NCBI GenBank assembly: GCA_050298555.1
Contig: JBNKUL010000033.1
Span: forward strand, 1 to 64,000
Source: JAPHSX01 sp050298555
Lineage (GTDB): Bacteria; Pseudomonadota; Gammaproteobacteria; Thiohalomonadales; Thiohalomonadaceae
DNA length: 64,000 nt
Direction of reading: 5' to 3'
In this document: positions 1 through 7,683 of the stretch, piece after piece
Position numbering within the stretch: the first letter of the stretch is position 1
Layout: every line of letters starts with the position of its first letter
Program-made: the position numbers and the translations under genes
Notes under the pieces: model-generated
Database searches by the model: none
What the model was told of the DNA's origin: nothing
Seen by the model: the letters and a program-made list of their open reading frames with translations, nothing else

Positions 1-714
1 CACCACCTGCTTGCGCTCGACCTGCCGGGCCATGGCCACTCCGACCACCTGCCGCCCTACGTCCACTACCACCTTGCAGACCACATTCCCCAGGTTGCCG
101 CCATCGCTGATGAGATGGGGTGGGAGAGATTTGTCCTGCTCGGTCACTCCATGGGGGCTGGCATCGCCAGCCTCTGCGCCGCCGCCATGCCGCAGCGGGT
201 GATGGCGCTGACACTCATCGATGGCATCTCTCCCCTTATCTACCCCCCGCAACGAGAGGTGGAGATGCTGCGCAAACTGCTGGCTGAAAGGGAGAGCGAA
301 AAGTCGGCGCGGGCCTTTCGCAACAAAGAGACAGCGGCCAGGGTTCGCCATAAATACAGCCACTTCCCTATCTCCCTCGAGGCCGCAAGCGTGCTTAGCG
401 AGCGTAACCTGATCGAAAAAGCCGACGGTTTCCACTGGCGCTACGACAGCCGCCTGCTCAAGCCCTCCACCCACTACTACTGCGAAGAGCAGATGCTGGC
501 CCTTCTCGACGCCATCAGCGCCCCGGCACTGCTGATCAAGGCGGCGGAGCTGGAGGCAGAGAGGTGGGCCGGGTTGACCCGTTTAACCAAGCAGCTACCG
601 GAGATGGAGATAGAGAGCCTCGACGGCGGGCACCACCTGCATATGGAGCAGCCGCAACAGGTGGCGCAGCGGATTGTGCGTTTTTATGACACTCTTGAAG
701 GCGGTGCTGGGTGA
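1..714 (+). CDS. Alpha/beta hydrolase, 5' end cut by window
   Basis: The reading frame is open from base 1 and no start is visible, so this is the C-terminal about 237 residues of an alpha/beta-fold hydrolase. The nucleophile elbow GHSMG is clear, with the preceding strand FVLL. Upstream, DLPGHGHSD is the usual oxyanion-side loop of these enzymes. A late GGHHLHME segment supplies the likely catalytic histidine. The substrate cannot be read from the sequence; esters or lactones are typical for the superfamily. The gene is convergent with the downstream transglycosylase gene. Confidence 0.85.
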   Translation, partial: HHLLALDLPGHGHSDHLPPYVHYHLADHIPQVAAIADEMGWERFVLLGHSMGAGIASLCAAAMPQRVMALTLIDGISPLIYPPQREVEMLRKLLAERESEKSARAFRNKETAARVRHKYSHFPISLEAASVLSERNLIEKADGFHWRYDSRLLKPSTHYYCEEQMLALLDAISAPALLIKAAELEAERWAGLTRLTKQLPEMEIESLDGGHHLHMEQPQQVAQRIVRFYDTLEGGAG

Positions 715-734
715 TACTTGTTGAGTTGGTGATA

Positions 735-786
735 TTGGCGGTGGTGGTGGCGGTGGTGGTTTGGGCTATCCGACCACCGCGCCAAT
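735..786. repeat. Hairpin in a convergent intergenic gap
   Basis: The short gap between two convergent genes is rich in GGTGGT triplets. TTGGCG (735-740) and CGGTGGT (751-757) can pair with ACCACCG (773-779) and CGCCAA (780-785). There is no T tract on either strand, so a bidirectional terminator is possible but unproven. Confidence 0.3.
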
Positions 787-789
787 GAA

Positions 790-2874
790 TTAGCCGTTGT
801 CCAGCTGGGCCAGCGACTTCTCTTCCTTCAACTTGATATAAGCCATATAGCGGTCCCGAATCTGCCGCACGTAGTTCACCGGCTCGTGGCCGCGCACGTA
901 GCCGTGCTTGGCCTTCTTCGAATACTTCTTTTTCGACAGCAGCAGCATTGCCCGCTCGACGTTGCCGAACCACTTGTCACCGTCCCACCCCTTTTTCCGC
1001 GCCAGTCTGCGGGCATCGCGCACATGGCCGATGCCGGCGTTGTAGGCGGCGAGGGCGAACCAGGTACGCTCGCCGATGTCGAGTTCGGGTTCGAAGCGCT
1101 TGAGCAACCAGTTCAGGTATTGCACCCCGGCGTGCACTCCCTGGTCGGGGTCGCGCAGGTCGGTGATGCCGAACTCCTTGGCGGTGCGCGGCATCACCTG
1201 CATCAGCCCCAGCGCCCCCACCCACGACTTGGCGTTCGGGTCGAAACGGCTCTCCTGGAACATCTGCGAGACGATAAGGCGCCAGTCGAAGCCGTAGTGC
1301 TCGGCGTGTTTGACCACCAGGTCGTCATAGGGGGAGAGGGAGTTGGCTTCGTCGCTGTCTGCCCGCTCTTCAACGCTCTGGCGGATACGCTTGGTGTTTT
1401 TGAAGTACTTGTTGTAGGTGACGTTATAGAAGAGGCCGCGGTATTCCTTTTTATGGAAGGCGTTGACCGCCTTGAGCAGCTCCGGATTGCCCTCGCGCAC
1501 TAGCCAGCCGTGTTTGCGCTGCTGCAGGGCGAAGGCGGCGCGGATGTCGTCGCGCCAGGTCAGTTCGATGTCGAGGATGTGGCTGTCGGCCACGGTGAGG
1601 TCGAATTCGCCTCTGGCGACGCGGGCGATGATCTCTTCGGTCTCCATCTCTTCAGGGGCGGCGATAAGCTCGAATTCGATTCCCAGCTGCTGCAGCGCCT
1701 CCAGGCTCTGCCAGTAGGAGCTGCTGCGGCGTACTACCACACGGCGTCCCGCCAGTTGGTCCGGGTTCTCAATAGTGTCTTCGCTACGACTCACCACGAT
1801 CTCCGAGATGGTGTTGTAGGGGCGCGAGAAACGCAGCCCCTGCTGTTGTCGTTCCCCGTTGATGGTCATGGAGGCGGCGACGATGTCGCCCTTACCCTCG
1901 AGCAGCCAGGGGATCAGCAGGTCGCGGCTGGGGGGCACCACCATCTCCAGCCGCAGGCCGTGCTTCTCTGCGAAGCGCCTGGCGAGCTCATACTCGAAGC
2001 CGTGCAGCTCGCCGCGCCATAGAAAATAGGTGCTGGCGTTGTTGCGGGTGAGCACGCGCAGTACCTTGCGTTTTTTGATATCTGACAGGTCACCCTGGGA
2101 GATGATGCTACCGCCCAACAGGTGGTGGCGGCCGATAAAATCGTTGAGGCTGGTAAGCAGGGGGCGGTTATCCTTGTGTATCGCCCAGGCGATGGGGCGT
2201 ACCGGGCCGATATCGAATCCGATACTAATGCCGCTCTCCTGCGGTAATCGCTCAAGCAGGTTACTGTCGGCAACGGTAAGGTCGTAACGGCCGTCGGCCA
2301 CCCCCTTGATGATCTCCTCGGTGGGGATGTTCTCGTCCACCTCGACGATCTCGAACGGCGGTTGGAAGCGCTGCTGCTGTATTACCCCAAGGGTGTGGAA
2401 AAAGGCGGCGGAGCGGTGAACCGCCACCTTCCTCCCCTCCAGTTCGTGGGCCGTCTTCGGTGTATCCCCAGGGCGGCCGATGAGCTGTTCGTGGACGAAG
2501 GCGATGGGGGCGGCGAAGTCGACCAGCTCTTTGCGCTCCTCGGTGACAGTGAGGTTGTTGACGATAATGTCGCCGTTGCCGGCCAGCAGGGTGGGGATCA
2601 GCTGGTCGTAGTGGTCCACATAGACCTTCTCGATATCGATATCGTTGGCCCTGGCGTACTGCTCGAACAGCTGGTACTCGTCGTTGTCCGGCAGGCCGCT
2701 ACGCGGAAGGTAGCTCAGTCCCTGCGGGTGGCTGGGGAGGATGACCCGTAGCGTGGTGCGTGCGGTGTCGCTTTTGCTGGCGCTGATATCCGTAGGCTCG
2801 TCACCGCTGCAGGCCGCGAGCAGCAGGGTGGTGAGGAGCAGAACAAGGCATTTGAGACGGCTAAAAAGTGCCAT
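790..2874 (-). CDS. MltF-like lytic transglycosylase lipoprotein with two solute-binding domains
   Basis: This 694-residue lipoprotein should cleave peptidoglycan glycan strands at the outer membrane. The lipobox LAAC gives a lipidated Cys near residue 22, followed by Ser, which favours outer-membrane sorting. Residues about 40-265 and about 268-480 are two successive periplasmic solute-binding (SBP family 3) domains. Residues about 515-670 are an SLT domain with the catalytic Glu in FQESRFDPNA, then GALGLMQVMP and FALAAYNAG. E. coli MltF has only one binding domain before its SLT domain, so the duplication is unusual. The gene is divergent from ubiA. The ATG start is supported by the signal peptide, although its ribosome binding site is weak. 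Confidence 0.9.
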   Translation of the reverse strand: MALFSRLKCLVLLLTTLLLAACSGDEPTDISASKSDTARTTLRVILPSHPQGLSYLPRSGLPDNDEYQLFEQYARANDIDIEKVYVDHYDQLIPTLLAGNGDIIVNNLTVTEERKELVDFAAPIAFVHEQLIGRPGDTPKTAHELEGRKVAVHRSAAFFHTLGVIQQQRFQPPFEIVEVDENIPTEEIIKGVADGRYDLTVADSNLLERLPQESGISIGFDIGPVRPIAWAIHKDNRPLLTSLNDFIGRHHLLGGSIISQGDLSDIKKRKVLRVLTRNNASTYFLWRGELHGFEYELARRFAEKHGLRLEMVVPPSRDLLIPWLLEGKGDIVAASMTINGERQQQGLRFSRPYNTISEIVVSRSEDTIENPDQLAGRRVVVRRSSSYWQSLEALQQLGIEFELIAAPEEMETEEIIARVARGEFDLTVADSHILDIELTWRDDIRAAFALQQRKHGWLVREGNPELLKAVNAFHKKEYRGLFYNVTYNKYFKNTKRIRQSVEERADSDEANSLSPYDDLVVKHAEHYGFDWRLIVSQMFQESRFDPNAKSWVGALGLMQVMPRTAKEFGITDLRDPDQGVHAGVQYLNWLLKRFEPELDIGERTWFALAAYNAGIGHVRDARRLARKKGWDGDKWFGNVERAMLLLSKKKYSKKAKHGYVRGHEPVNYVRQIRDRYMAYIKLKEEKSLAQLDNG

Positions 2875-2977
2875 AACGACTCACAACAGGTATGTAGGCC
2901 AATATATTGTAACAGAGGGTGGTGGGAGCGTAAGGGGAGGTAAGTCGCTGCCGTGGCGTGTAGAATGGCGCGCTTCT

Positions 2978-3856
2978 ATGACTCGCCATGAAGAAGAGAT
3001 GAAGCATCGCCTCACTGAATATATCCGCCTCACGCGCCTGGATCGCCCCATCGGCATCTACCTGGTGCTGTGGCCCACCCTGTGGGGGCTGTGGGTGGCC
3101 GCAGAGGGGGTGCCGCAACCGCTGGTGCTGGTGGTGTTCCTCGCCGGGGTGGTATTGATGCGCTCAGCCGGTTGCGCCATCAACGACTACGCGGATCGCG
3201 ACTTTGACGGCCATGTGGCCCGTACCAGGGAGCGGCCGCTGGCGCGTGGGGCGATCTCGGCGAAGGAGGCGTTAGGGGTGTTCGCCGTGCTCAGCCTTAT
3301 CGCCTTTGTGCTGGTATTGCAGTTGAACCAGTTGACCATCCTGCTGTCTATCCCTGCAGTCTTTCTTGCGGGCAGCTACCCATTCATGAAGCGATTTACC
3401 CATCTGCCACAGGCCTATCTCGGCGTCGCCTTCGGCTGGGCGGTACCGATGGCCTTCGCCGCCCAGACCGGCGAGGTGCCGCACGCCTCCTGGCTGTTCT
3501 TTATCGCCACCGTATTTTGGGCCCTGGCCTACGATACCATGTACGCCATTGCCGACCGTGAGGACGACCTGAAGATAGGCGTTAAATCCTCGGCCATCCT
3601 GTTTGGCCGCTTCGACCGCCTCGCTATTGGCGTGATGCAGCTGCTGGTTTTGGCGATCCTGCTGCTGGCCGGTGCCAGTTTCGCGCTGCAGTGGCCCTAC
3701 TACCTGGGCTTGCTGCTGGCCTCCGGCTTCAGTCTCTACCAGCAGTACCTGATCCGTGACCGCGATCCGCAGCTGAGCTTTCGCGCCTTTCTCAATAACC
3801 ACTATTTCGGCATGCTTGTGTTTGCCGGTATCGCCGCCAGTTACCTGGTGAGCTAA
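2978..3856 (+). CDS. ubiA: 4-hydroxybenzoate polyprenyltransferase
   Basis: UbiA attaches the polyprenyl tail to 4-hydroxybenzoate in ubiquinone synthesis, in the inner membrane. The 292 residues match the family length of about 290. Both Asp-rich Mg/diphosphate motifs are present: NDYADRDFDGH near residues 69-79 and DREDD near 195. The N-terminal LDRPIGIYLVLWPTLWGLW is the family signature, and the rest is a set of hydrophobic helices. The frame stays open further upstream, but alignment to UbiA supports the ATG at 2978; the ATG at 2999 is an alternative. The gene is divergent from the transglycosylase. Confidence 0.95.
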   Translation: MTRHEEEMKHRLTEYIRLTRLDRPIGIYLVLWPTLWGLWVAAEGVPQPLVLVVFLAGVVLMRSAGCAINDYADRDFDGHVARTRERPLARGAISAKEALGVFAVLSLIAFVLVLQLNQLTILLSIPAVFLAGSYPFMKRFTHLPQAYLGVAFGWAVPMAFAAQTGEVPHASWLFFIATVFWALAYDTMYAIADREDDLKIGVKSSAILFGRFDRLAIGVMQLLVLAILLLAGASFALQWPYYLGLLLASGFSLYQQYLIRDRDPQLSFRAFLNNHYFGMLVFAGIAASYLVS

Positions 3857-3884
3857 TTAATAACGACAACAAACGGAGTTCGAT

Positions 3885-4592
3885 ATGAAACCATTTTCTC
3901 TTCGCCTTTTTGCCATCCTCCCCCTGCTGCTGTTGCTGATAAGCGGCTGTACCCATACCGTTTACGGCGTGCCGGGAGACGACTGGAAACGGATGGGACC
4001 GGAGGAGCGTCACGAAGCCAGGCGTGCCTACGAGGAGCGCCGCGCGGAGCGTGAGCATGCCAGGTTGGAGCGTGAGCGCGAGGCCCGGGAGCAGGAGCGC
4101 GAGGCACGCGAGCGCAGAAAGGAAGAGAATGCACGTCGGGTTGAGATGATTCACGACATGCAGGAGCGTCAACGCGAAGCCCGCGAGCAGGCCAAGGAGG
4201 AGCGTAAGGAGGCTCAACGGGAACGTCGGGAGCAGGCGCGCGAAGAGCGTGACCAGGCCAGGCGTGAGCGGGCCGAGCGAGATCAGGCCAAGCGTGAGCG
4301 GGCCAAGCGGGAGCAGGCCAAGCGGGAGCAGGCCAAGCGAAACCAGGCCAAGCGAAACCAGGCCAAGCGCGACCAGGCCAAACGTGACCAGGCCAAGCGT
4401 GACCAGGCCAAGCGCGACCAGGCCAAGCGAGAGCAGGAGAAGAAAAAACAGCAGCAGTGCGAGAAGGGCTCGCAGGAGAAGGCCAAACGCAACAAGGCAA
4501 AGTGCGAGCGCTCCGGCAACAATAAGGCGCAGTGCGAGAAGAAGGTGGAGGAGAAGCTCAAGAAAGAGCTGGCCAAGTGCGCTAAGAGCTGA
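3885..4592 (+). CDS. Lys/Arg/Glu-rich repeat lipoprotein
   Basis: This is a 235-residue protein of unknown function. The N-terminus is a signal peptide with lipobox LISGC (Cys near residue 22), then a short segment, then about 190 residues made almost only of Arg, Lys, Glu, Gln and Ala. The middle is a tandem pentapeptide of the type QAKRD/E/N, expected to form one long charged alpha helix. The C-terminus has four cysteines in Lys-rich context. A long helix tethered to the outer membrane could act as a spacer or bind peptidoglycan or polyanions, which is only inference. It starts 28 bases after ubiA and ends at a strong terminator, so it may be cotranscribed with ubiA. Confidence 0.8.
   Translation: MKPFSLRLFAILPLLLLLISGCTHTVYGVPGDDWKRMGPEERHEARRAYEERRAEREHARLEREREAREQEREARERRKEENARRVEMIHDMQERQREAREQAKEERKEAQRERREQAREERDQARRERAERDQAKRERAKREQAKREQAKRNQAKRNQAKRDQAKRDQAKRDQAKRDQAKREQEKKKQQQCEKGSQEKAKRNKAKCERSGNNKAQCEKKVEEKLKKELAKCAKS
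4251..4445 (+). repeat. Tandem 15-bp repeat coding for a pentapeptide
   Basis: There are thirteen consecutive 15-base units of the form GACCAGGCCAAGCGT with drift mainly in the first codon and the third positions. They encode the (D/E/N)QAKR pentapeptides of the lipoprotein. Unit number probably varies between strains by slippage. Confidence 0.9.
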
Positions 4593-4620
4593 GTTGCTGG
4601 GTATTCACGTGACAGGAGAA

Positions 4621-4643
4621 GGGAGGCTGAGCCTCCCTTTTTT
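4621..4643 (+). terminator. Rho-independent terminator
   Basis: A perfect 7-bp stem GGGAGGC / GCCTCCC with a TGA loop is followed by six T. It lies 28 bases after the repeat lipoprotein stop and probably ends the ubiA-lipoprotein transcript. Confidence 0.9.
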
Positions 4644-4652
4644 GATCTCTCC

Positions 4653-5387
4653 CTAGAAAAACCAGCGATACAAACGGGTCCTGCGCCGGTCTTCCAGCTC
4701 CACGGAGTCATCAGCAGGGTGGTCCGGAACGGTGAAGGTGTTGCTGATCAGCTGCGCCCCGTTCCGCATCTCATGCTGCAGTTTTTCGAACAGCCGTCCC
4801 ATCGGCGCGGGGGAGAGAAAGGCGTAGACCACATTGAAGTCACCAAGGTGGTAGCGCCAGATATCGCCGTAGACCAGCTCGACGTTCTTTAGGCCGCTGA
4901 AGTGCAGCCGCAGCCAGCTGATGGCGTAGGGTAGAGGGGAGGACTCGATACCGGTGAAGTGGCACTCCGGATGGCGTCGGGCAAGATAGAGCAGGGTGCC
5001 GCCCAGGCCGCTGCCCAGATCGACGAAGCTCAGTCTCTGCCGTTGCGGCAGCAGGCGGCTGATGCCGTCCCAGGTGAGGCGGTTGCTCAGGTAGAGTGGC
5101 ACCCGCTCACCGGCGCTGTTCCAGTTGAGCAGCAGCAGCAGGGCAAAGGCGATAAGGAATAGCCAGGGCGGCAGGGAGAGGGCGTGGGTATAGGCGAGGG
5201 CGGCGGGAAACAGCAGATTGAGGGGGATCCACCACCAGGGCAGGCGCAGCGCCAGACCTAGCAGGGCCGCCGCTACCCCCTGTTCGGCACTGTTGTCGAT
5301 CATGCCGCCAAGCAGTAGCCCCAGCGCCATCAGCTGGGCCAGCGCTGCGGTGATGATCGGCGGCAGGGGCCGTTTAGGCGCCGCCAT
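4653..5387 (-). CDS. Membrane-anchored class I SAM-dependent methyltransferase
   Basis: The 244-residue protein has two parts. Residues about 10-90 hold two or three hydrophobic segments (including a WWWIPLNLLFPAAL stretch and a Leu-rich helix), so the protein sits in the inner membrane. Residues about 110-240 are a Rossmann methyltransferase domain with motif I VDLGSGLGGTLL, an acidic residue in TGIESS, and GDIW further on. The substrate is unknown. The ATG overlaps the last 14 bases of the acyl-CoA synthetase gene, so the two are translationally coupled, which may point to a lipid-related or hydrophobic substrate (inference). Confidence 0.8.
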   Translation of the reverse strand: MAAPKRPLPPIITAALAQLMALGLLLGGMIDNSAEQGVAAALLGLALRLPWWWIPLNLLFPAALAYTHALSLPPWLFLIAFALLLLLNWNSAGERVPLYLSNRLTWDGISRLLPQRQRLSFVDLGSGLGGTLLYLARRHPECHFTGIESSPLPYAISWLRLHFSGLKNVELVYGDIWRYHLGDFNVVYAFLSPAPMGRLFEKLQHEMRNGAQLISNTFTVPDHPADDSVELEDRRRTRLYRWFF

Positions 5388-7203
5388 CGTTGTAGAGCCT
5401 CTCCACTTCGGCCTTGAACTGCTCCAGCACCCTGGGGCGTTTTACCTTTAGTGTTGGTGTCAGCAGGCCGTTGTCGATGGTCCACGGTTCCAGGGTGAGG
5501 TAGACGCGGCGCACCTTGGCGTAGCCTGGGAACTCGTGCAGCCGTTCGGCCAGCATCTTGAGTACACGGCTGACCACCTTTTTCTGTTGCAGCGAGGCCT
5601 CGTCCAGCGGGTCGACGCCGCACTCCTGGGCAAAGGCGGGCCACTGCTCGCCGTTGAGTACCAGCAGCGCGGAGAGGTAGGCCTGCCCCTCGCCGACTAC
5701 CACCGCCTGCTCGAACAGCGGCTCGGCGCAGATCGCCAGCTCCATATCGGCCGGGGGCACCTTCTCGCCGTTGGAGAGGACGATGATGTCCTTAATGCGC
5801 CCGGTGATGCGTACATGGCCGCGCGGCCCGATCTCGGCCTGGTCACCTGTATGCAGCCACCCCTCCTTATCGATCGCCTGGGCGGTGGCGGCGTGGTTGT
5901 TCCAGTAGCCCATCATGACGCAGGGGCTGCGGGTCAGCAGCTCGTTGTTCTGCCCCAGCTTGATCTCCACACCCTCCAGGGCCGGGCCGATGGTCAGCGG
6001 GTCGTTGTCCTCATCGCGGTTGCCGCAGATCACCGGCGAGGCCTCGGTCATGCCGTAGCCCTGGAAGATGGGCACCCCCAGGCCGACAAAGGTGCGTGCA
6101 ATGGTGGCCGAGAGTGGTGCACCACCCGAGCCGACGAAGCGCAGGCGGCCGCCGAACTTCGCCAGGACCTTGTCGCCCACCAGTCGTTGCATCAGCGGGG
6201 CCAGCAGGATCAGCGGGTGCCAGCTCGCATGCCCCTTTTGGTAACGAAAACGCCGCCAGCCTGCGTTCACCGCCAGTTTGAATAGTCCGCGTTTCACCGG
6301 GCTGGCCTGGCTGAGCTGCTCGTCCAGTTTGGTCTGAATGCGCTCGAAGATGCGTGGCACGGTGAAAAAGGCGCTGGGCTGTTGTTCCAGTAAATCGTTA
6401 CTGAGTTGGGCGACGGAGCGGGCGTAGCAGATCTCCGCGCCCACTATCATCGGCAGGTAGTAGCCGCCGGAACGCTCGTACATATGCGCCAGCGGCAGGA
6501 AGGAGAGCAGGCGGTCTCGGCTATCGAGGCCTGCACGGTCGCTGGTGGCGATAGTCTGGCGAATGATATTGCGGTGGCTCAGCATCACCCCCTTGGGGCG
6601 TCCCGAGGTGCCTGAGGTGAAGACAATGGTGGCCAACTCCTCAGGCTTACCGGGACGATGTTGCGGCAGGCTGCCCTCCTGAGGCAGCCACTGTGCGGCG
6701 CTGCGCAGCCTGGGTTCTGAGCCGTCATCCTCGCCCTCCAGGGCGATGATGCGCTCCAGGTGGGGCAGGGCCTCTTCGGTGATGGTATCGGCGACGCGGC
6801 GCCAGCGACCGATGTCCTGGATCAGCAACAGCCTGGCGTCGGTCTCCTCCAGGATGTAGGCCAGGTTGTCGGCACGGTCATCGGTATAGAGCGGCACCAC
6901 TACCAGCCCCAGCCCCAGTGCCGCCTGTTCGAAGTGAACCCACTCGGGCGAGTTGCGAAGGTTGAGGGCCACGCGGTCCCCCTCCTGCAGCCCCTCCTCG
7001 CGCAGCGCCTGCTGCCAGCGCCCCACCTGCAGTGCGGTTTCGCGCCAGTTGTAGCTACGCCACTCCCCCGCATCGCGGTAAAAGGCACGGTAGGCAGGGG
7101 CGTCAGGGGTGCGCTCTACGCGCATCAGGAACAGTGCATCGAGGGTGGCATCGGCAACCTTGGCCGGATCCAGGGAGGTATTGTCGTGCTCTGCGGTGCT
7201 CAT
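5374..7203 (-). CDS. Long-chain fatty acid CoA ligase (AMP-binding family)
   Basis: This 609-residue adenylate-forming enzyme activates a fatty acid with ATP and then transfers it to CoA. The P-loop TSGTSGRPKG lies near residue 196, GYGMTEASPV is the A5 motif, GWLHTGDQAEI is the A7 motif, and GRIKDIIVLSNGEKV holds the A8 hinge region. The length and the lack of an N-terminal membrane segment suit the cytosolic long-chain (FadD15/FAA-like) group. Chain length preference cannot be told. It heads a two-gene unit with the overlapping methyltransferase gene. Confidence 0.92.
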   Translation of the reverse strand: MSTAEHDNTSLDPAKVADATLDALFLMRVERTPDAPAYRAFYRDAGEWRSYNWRETALQVGRWQQALREEGLQEGDRVALNLRNSPEWVHFEQAALGLGLVVVPLYTDDRADNLAYILEETDARLLLIQDIGRWRRVADTITEEALPHLERIIALEGEDDGSEPRLRSAAQWLPQEGSLPQHRPGKPEELATIVFTSGTSGRPKGVMLSHRNIIRQTIATSDRAGLDSRDRLLSFLPLAHMYERSGGYYLPMIVGAEICYARSVAQLSNDLLEQQPSAFFTVPRIFERIQTKLDEQLSQASPVKRGLFKLAVNAGWRRFRYQKGHASWHPLILLAPLMQRLVGDKVLAKFGGRLRFVGSGGAPLSATIARTFVGLGVPIFQGYGMTEASPVICGNRDEDNDPLTIGPALEGVEIKLGQNNELLTRSPCVMMGYWNNHAATAQAIDKEGWLHTGDQAEIGPRGHVRITGRIKDIIVLSNGEKVPPADMELAICAEPLFEQAVVVGEGQAYLSALLVLNGEQWPAFAQECGVDPLDEASLQQKKVVSRVLKMLAERLHEFPGYAKVRRVYLTLEPWTIDNGLLTPTLKVKRPRVLEQFKAEVERLYNDGGA

Positions 7204-7300
7204 AGTTATCCCGTATGTCGTTATTATTCATTTGCTCTGGTCGGATTCTACCGCCTGATCGTCAACCGCCCAAAGCTGAAGCAGCCGTTGGCATCCAAGC

Positions 7301-7327
7301 TTGCGCCGGGGCCACATCTAGTATAAC
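7301..7327 (+). promoter_or_regulatory. Possible tRNA-Ser promoter
   Basis: TATAAC at 7322-7327 is a good -10 element, followed by a GC-rich stretch CTTGCGCGC of the kind found at stringently controlled stable-RNA promoters. The -35 candidate TTGCGC (7301-7306) is spaced 15 bases, shorter than ideal. Confidence 0.45.
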
Positions 7328-7369
7328 CTTGCGCGCTTTCCTGGCCGCAGGGCCGGTAAAACCAGTTTT

Positions 7370-7457
7370 GGAGAAGTGTCCGAGTGGCTGAAGGAGCACG
7401 CCTGGAAAGTGTGTATACGGCAACGTATCGAGGGTTCGAATCCCTCCTTCTCCGCCA
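7370..7457 (+). tRNA. tRNA-Ser(GGA)
   Basis: The 88-base RNA folds as a type II tRNA. The acceptor stem is GGAGAAG with CTTCTCC, then discriminator G and an encoded CCA. The anticodon loop CTGGAAA gives GGA at 7404-7406, reading UCC and UCU. The long variable arm around ATACGGCAACGTAT and the GGTTCGAATCC T loop are typical for serine tRNA. A terminator follows directly. Confidence 0.98.
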
Positions 7458-7460
7458 ATA

Positions 7461-7494
7461 AAAAGGCCCCGACTAGTCGGGGCCTTTTCTTTTT
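7461..7494 (+). terminator. Terminator of tRNA-Ser
   Basis: A perfect 28-base palindrome (7461-7488) has arms AAAAGGCCCCGACT and AGTCGGGGCCTTTT, and a further T-rich stretch follows. The A/T flanks make it usable on both strands, but it is placed to end the tRNA transcript. Confidence 0.93.
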
Positions 7495-7591
7495 GGGCCA
7501 GCGTGAGAGCAATGCCCATCCAATTCATTCACTCCCCCTCGCCCTGAAGTAGCCATGGCTATCGTTCTGTCTCGCCGGTTCGCTACATAGC

Positions 7592-7625
7592 ACTGCTGTA
7601 ACTATATTACTGCTGTAACTATATT
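7592..7625. repeat. 17-bp direct tandem repeat
   Basis: ACTGCTGTAACTATATT occurs twice in immediate succession, 58 bases before the PilZ-type gene. It is the only AT-rich island nearby. Each copy ends in TATATT, which resembles a -10 element, so it may be a duplicated promoter or binding site. Confidence 0.7.
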
Positions 7626-7683
7626 ATGGGATAGCAAGCCAATCCCCTCCCTCTTCCTAACACCTTGCTGCCACGGAGGCCGA

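Noticed and set aside
4251..4445. Regular short repeats that might be read as a CRISPR array.
   Set aside because: Units are contiguous 15-mers with no spacers and they code for a pentapeptide in a frame with a lipobox.
7262..7528. Open frames antisense to tRNA-Ser encoding a 'GEGGIRTLDTLPYTHFPG' type protein.
   Set aside because: This is the well-known false protein read from the reverse strand of serine tRNA genes.
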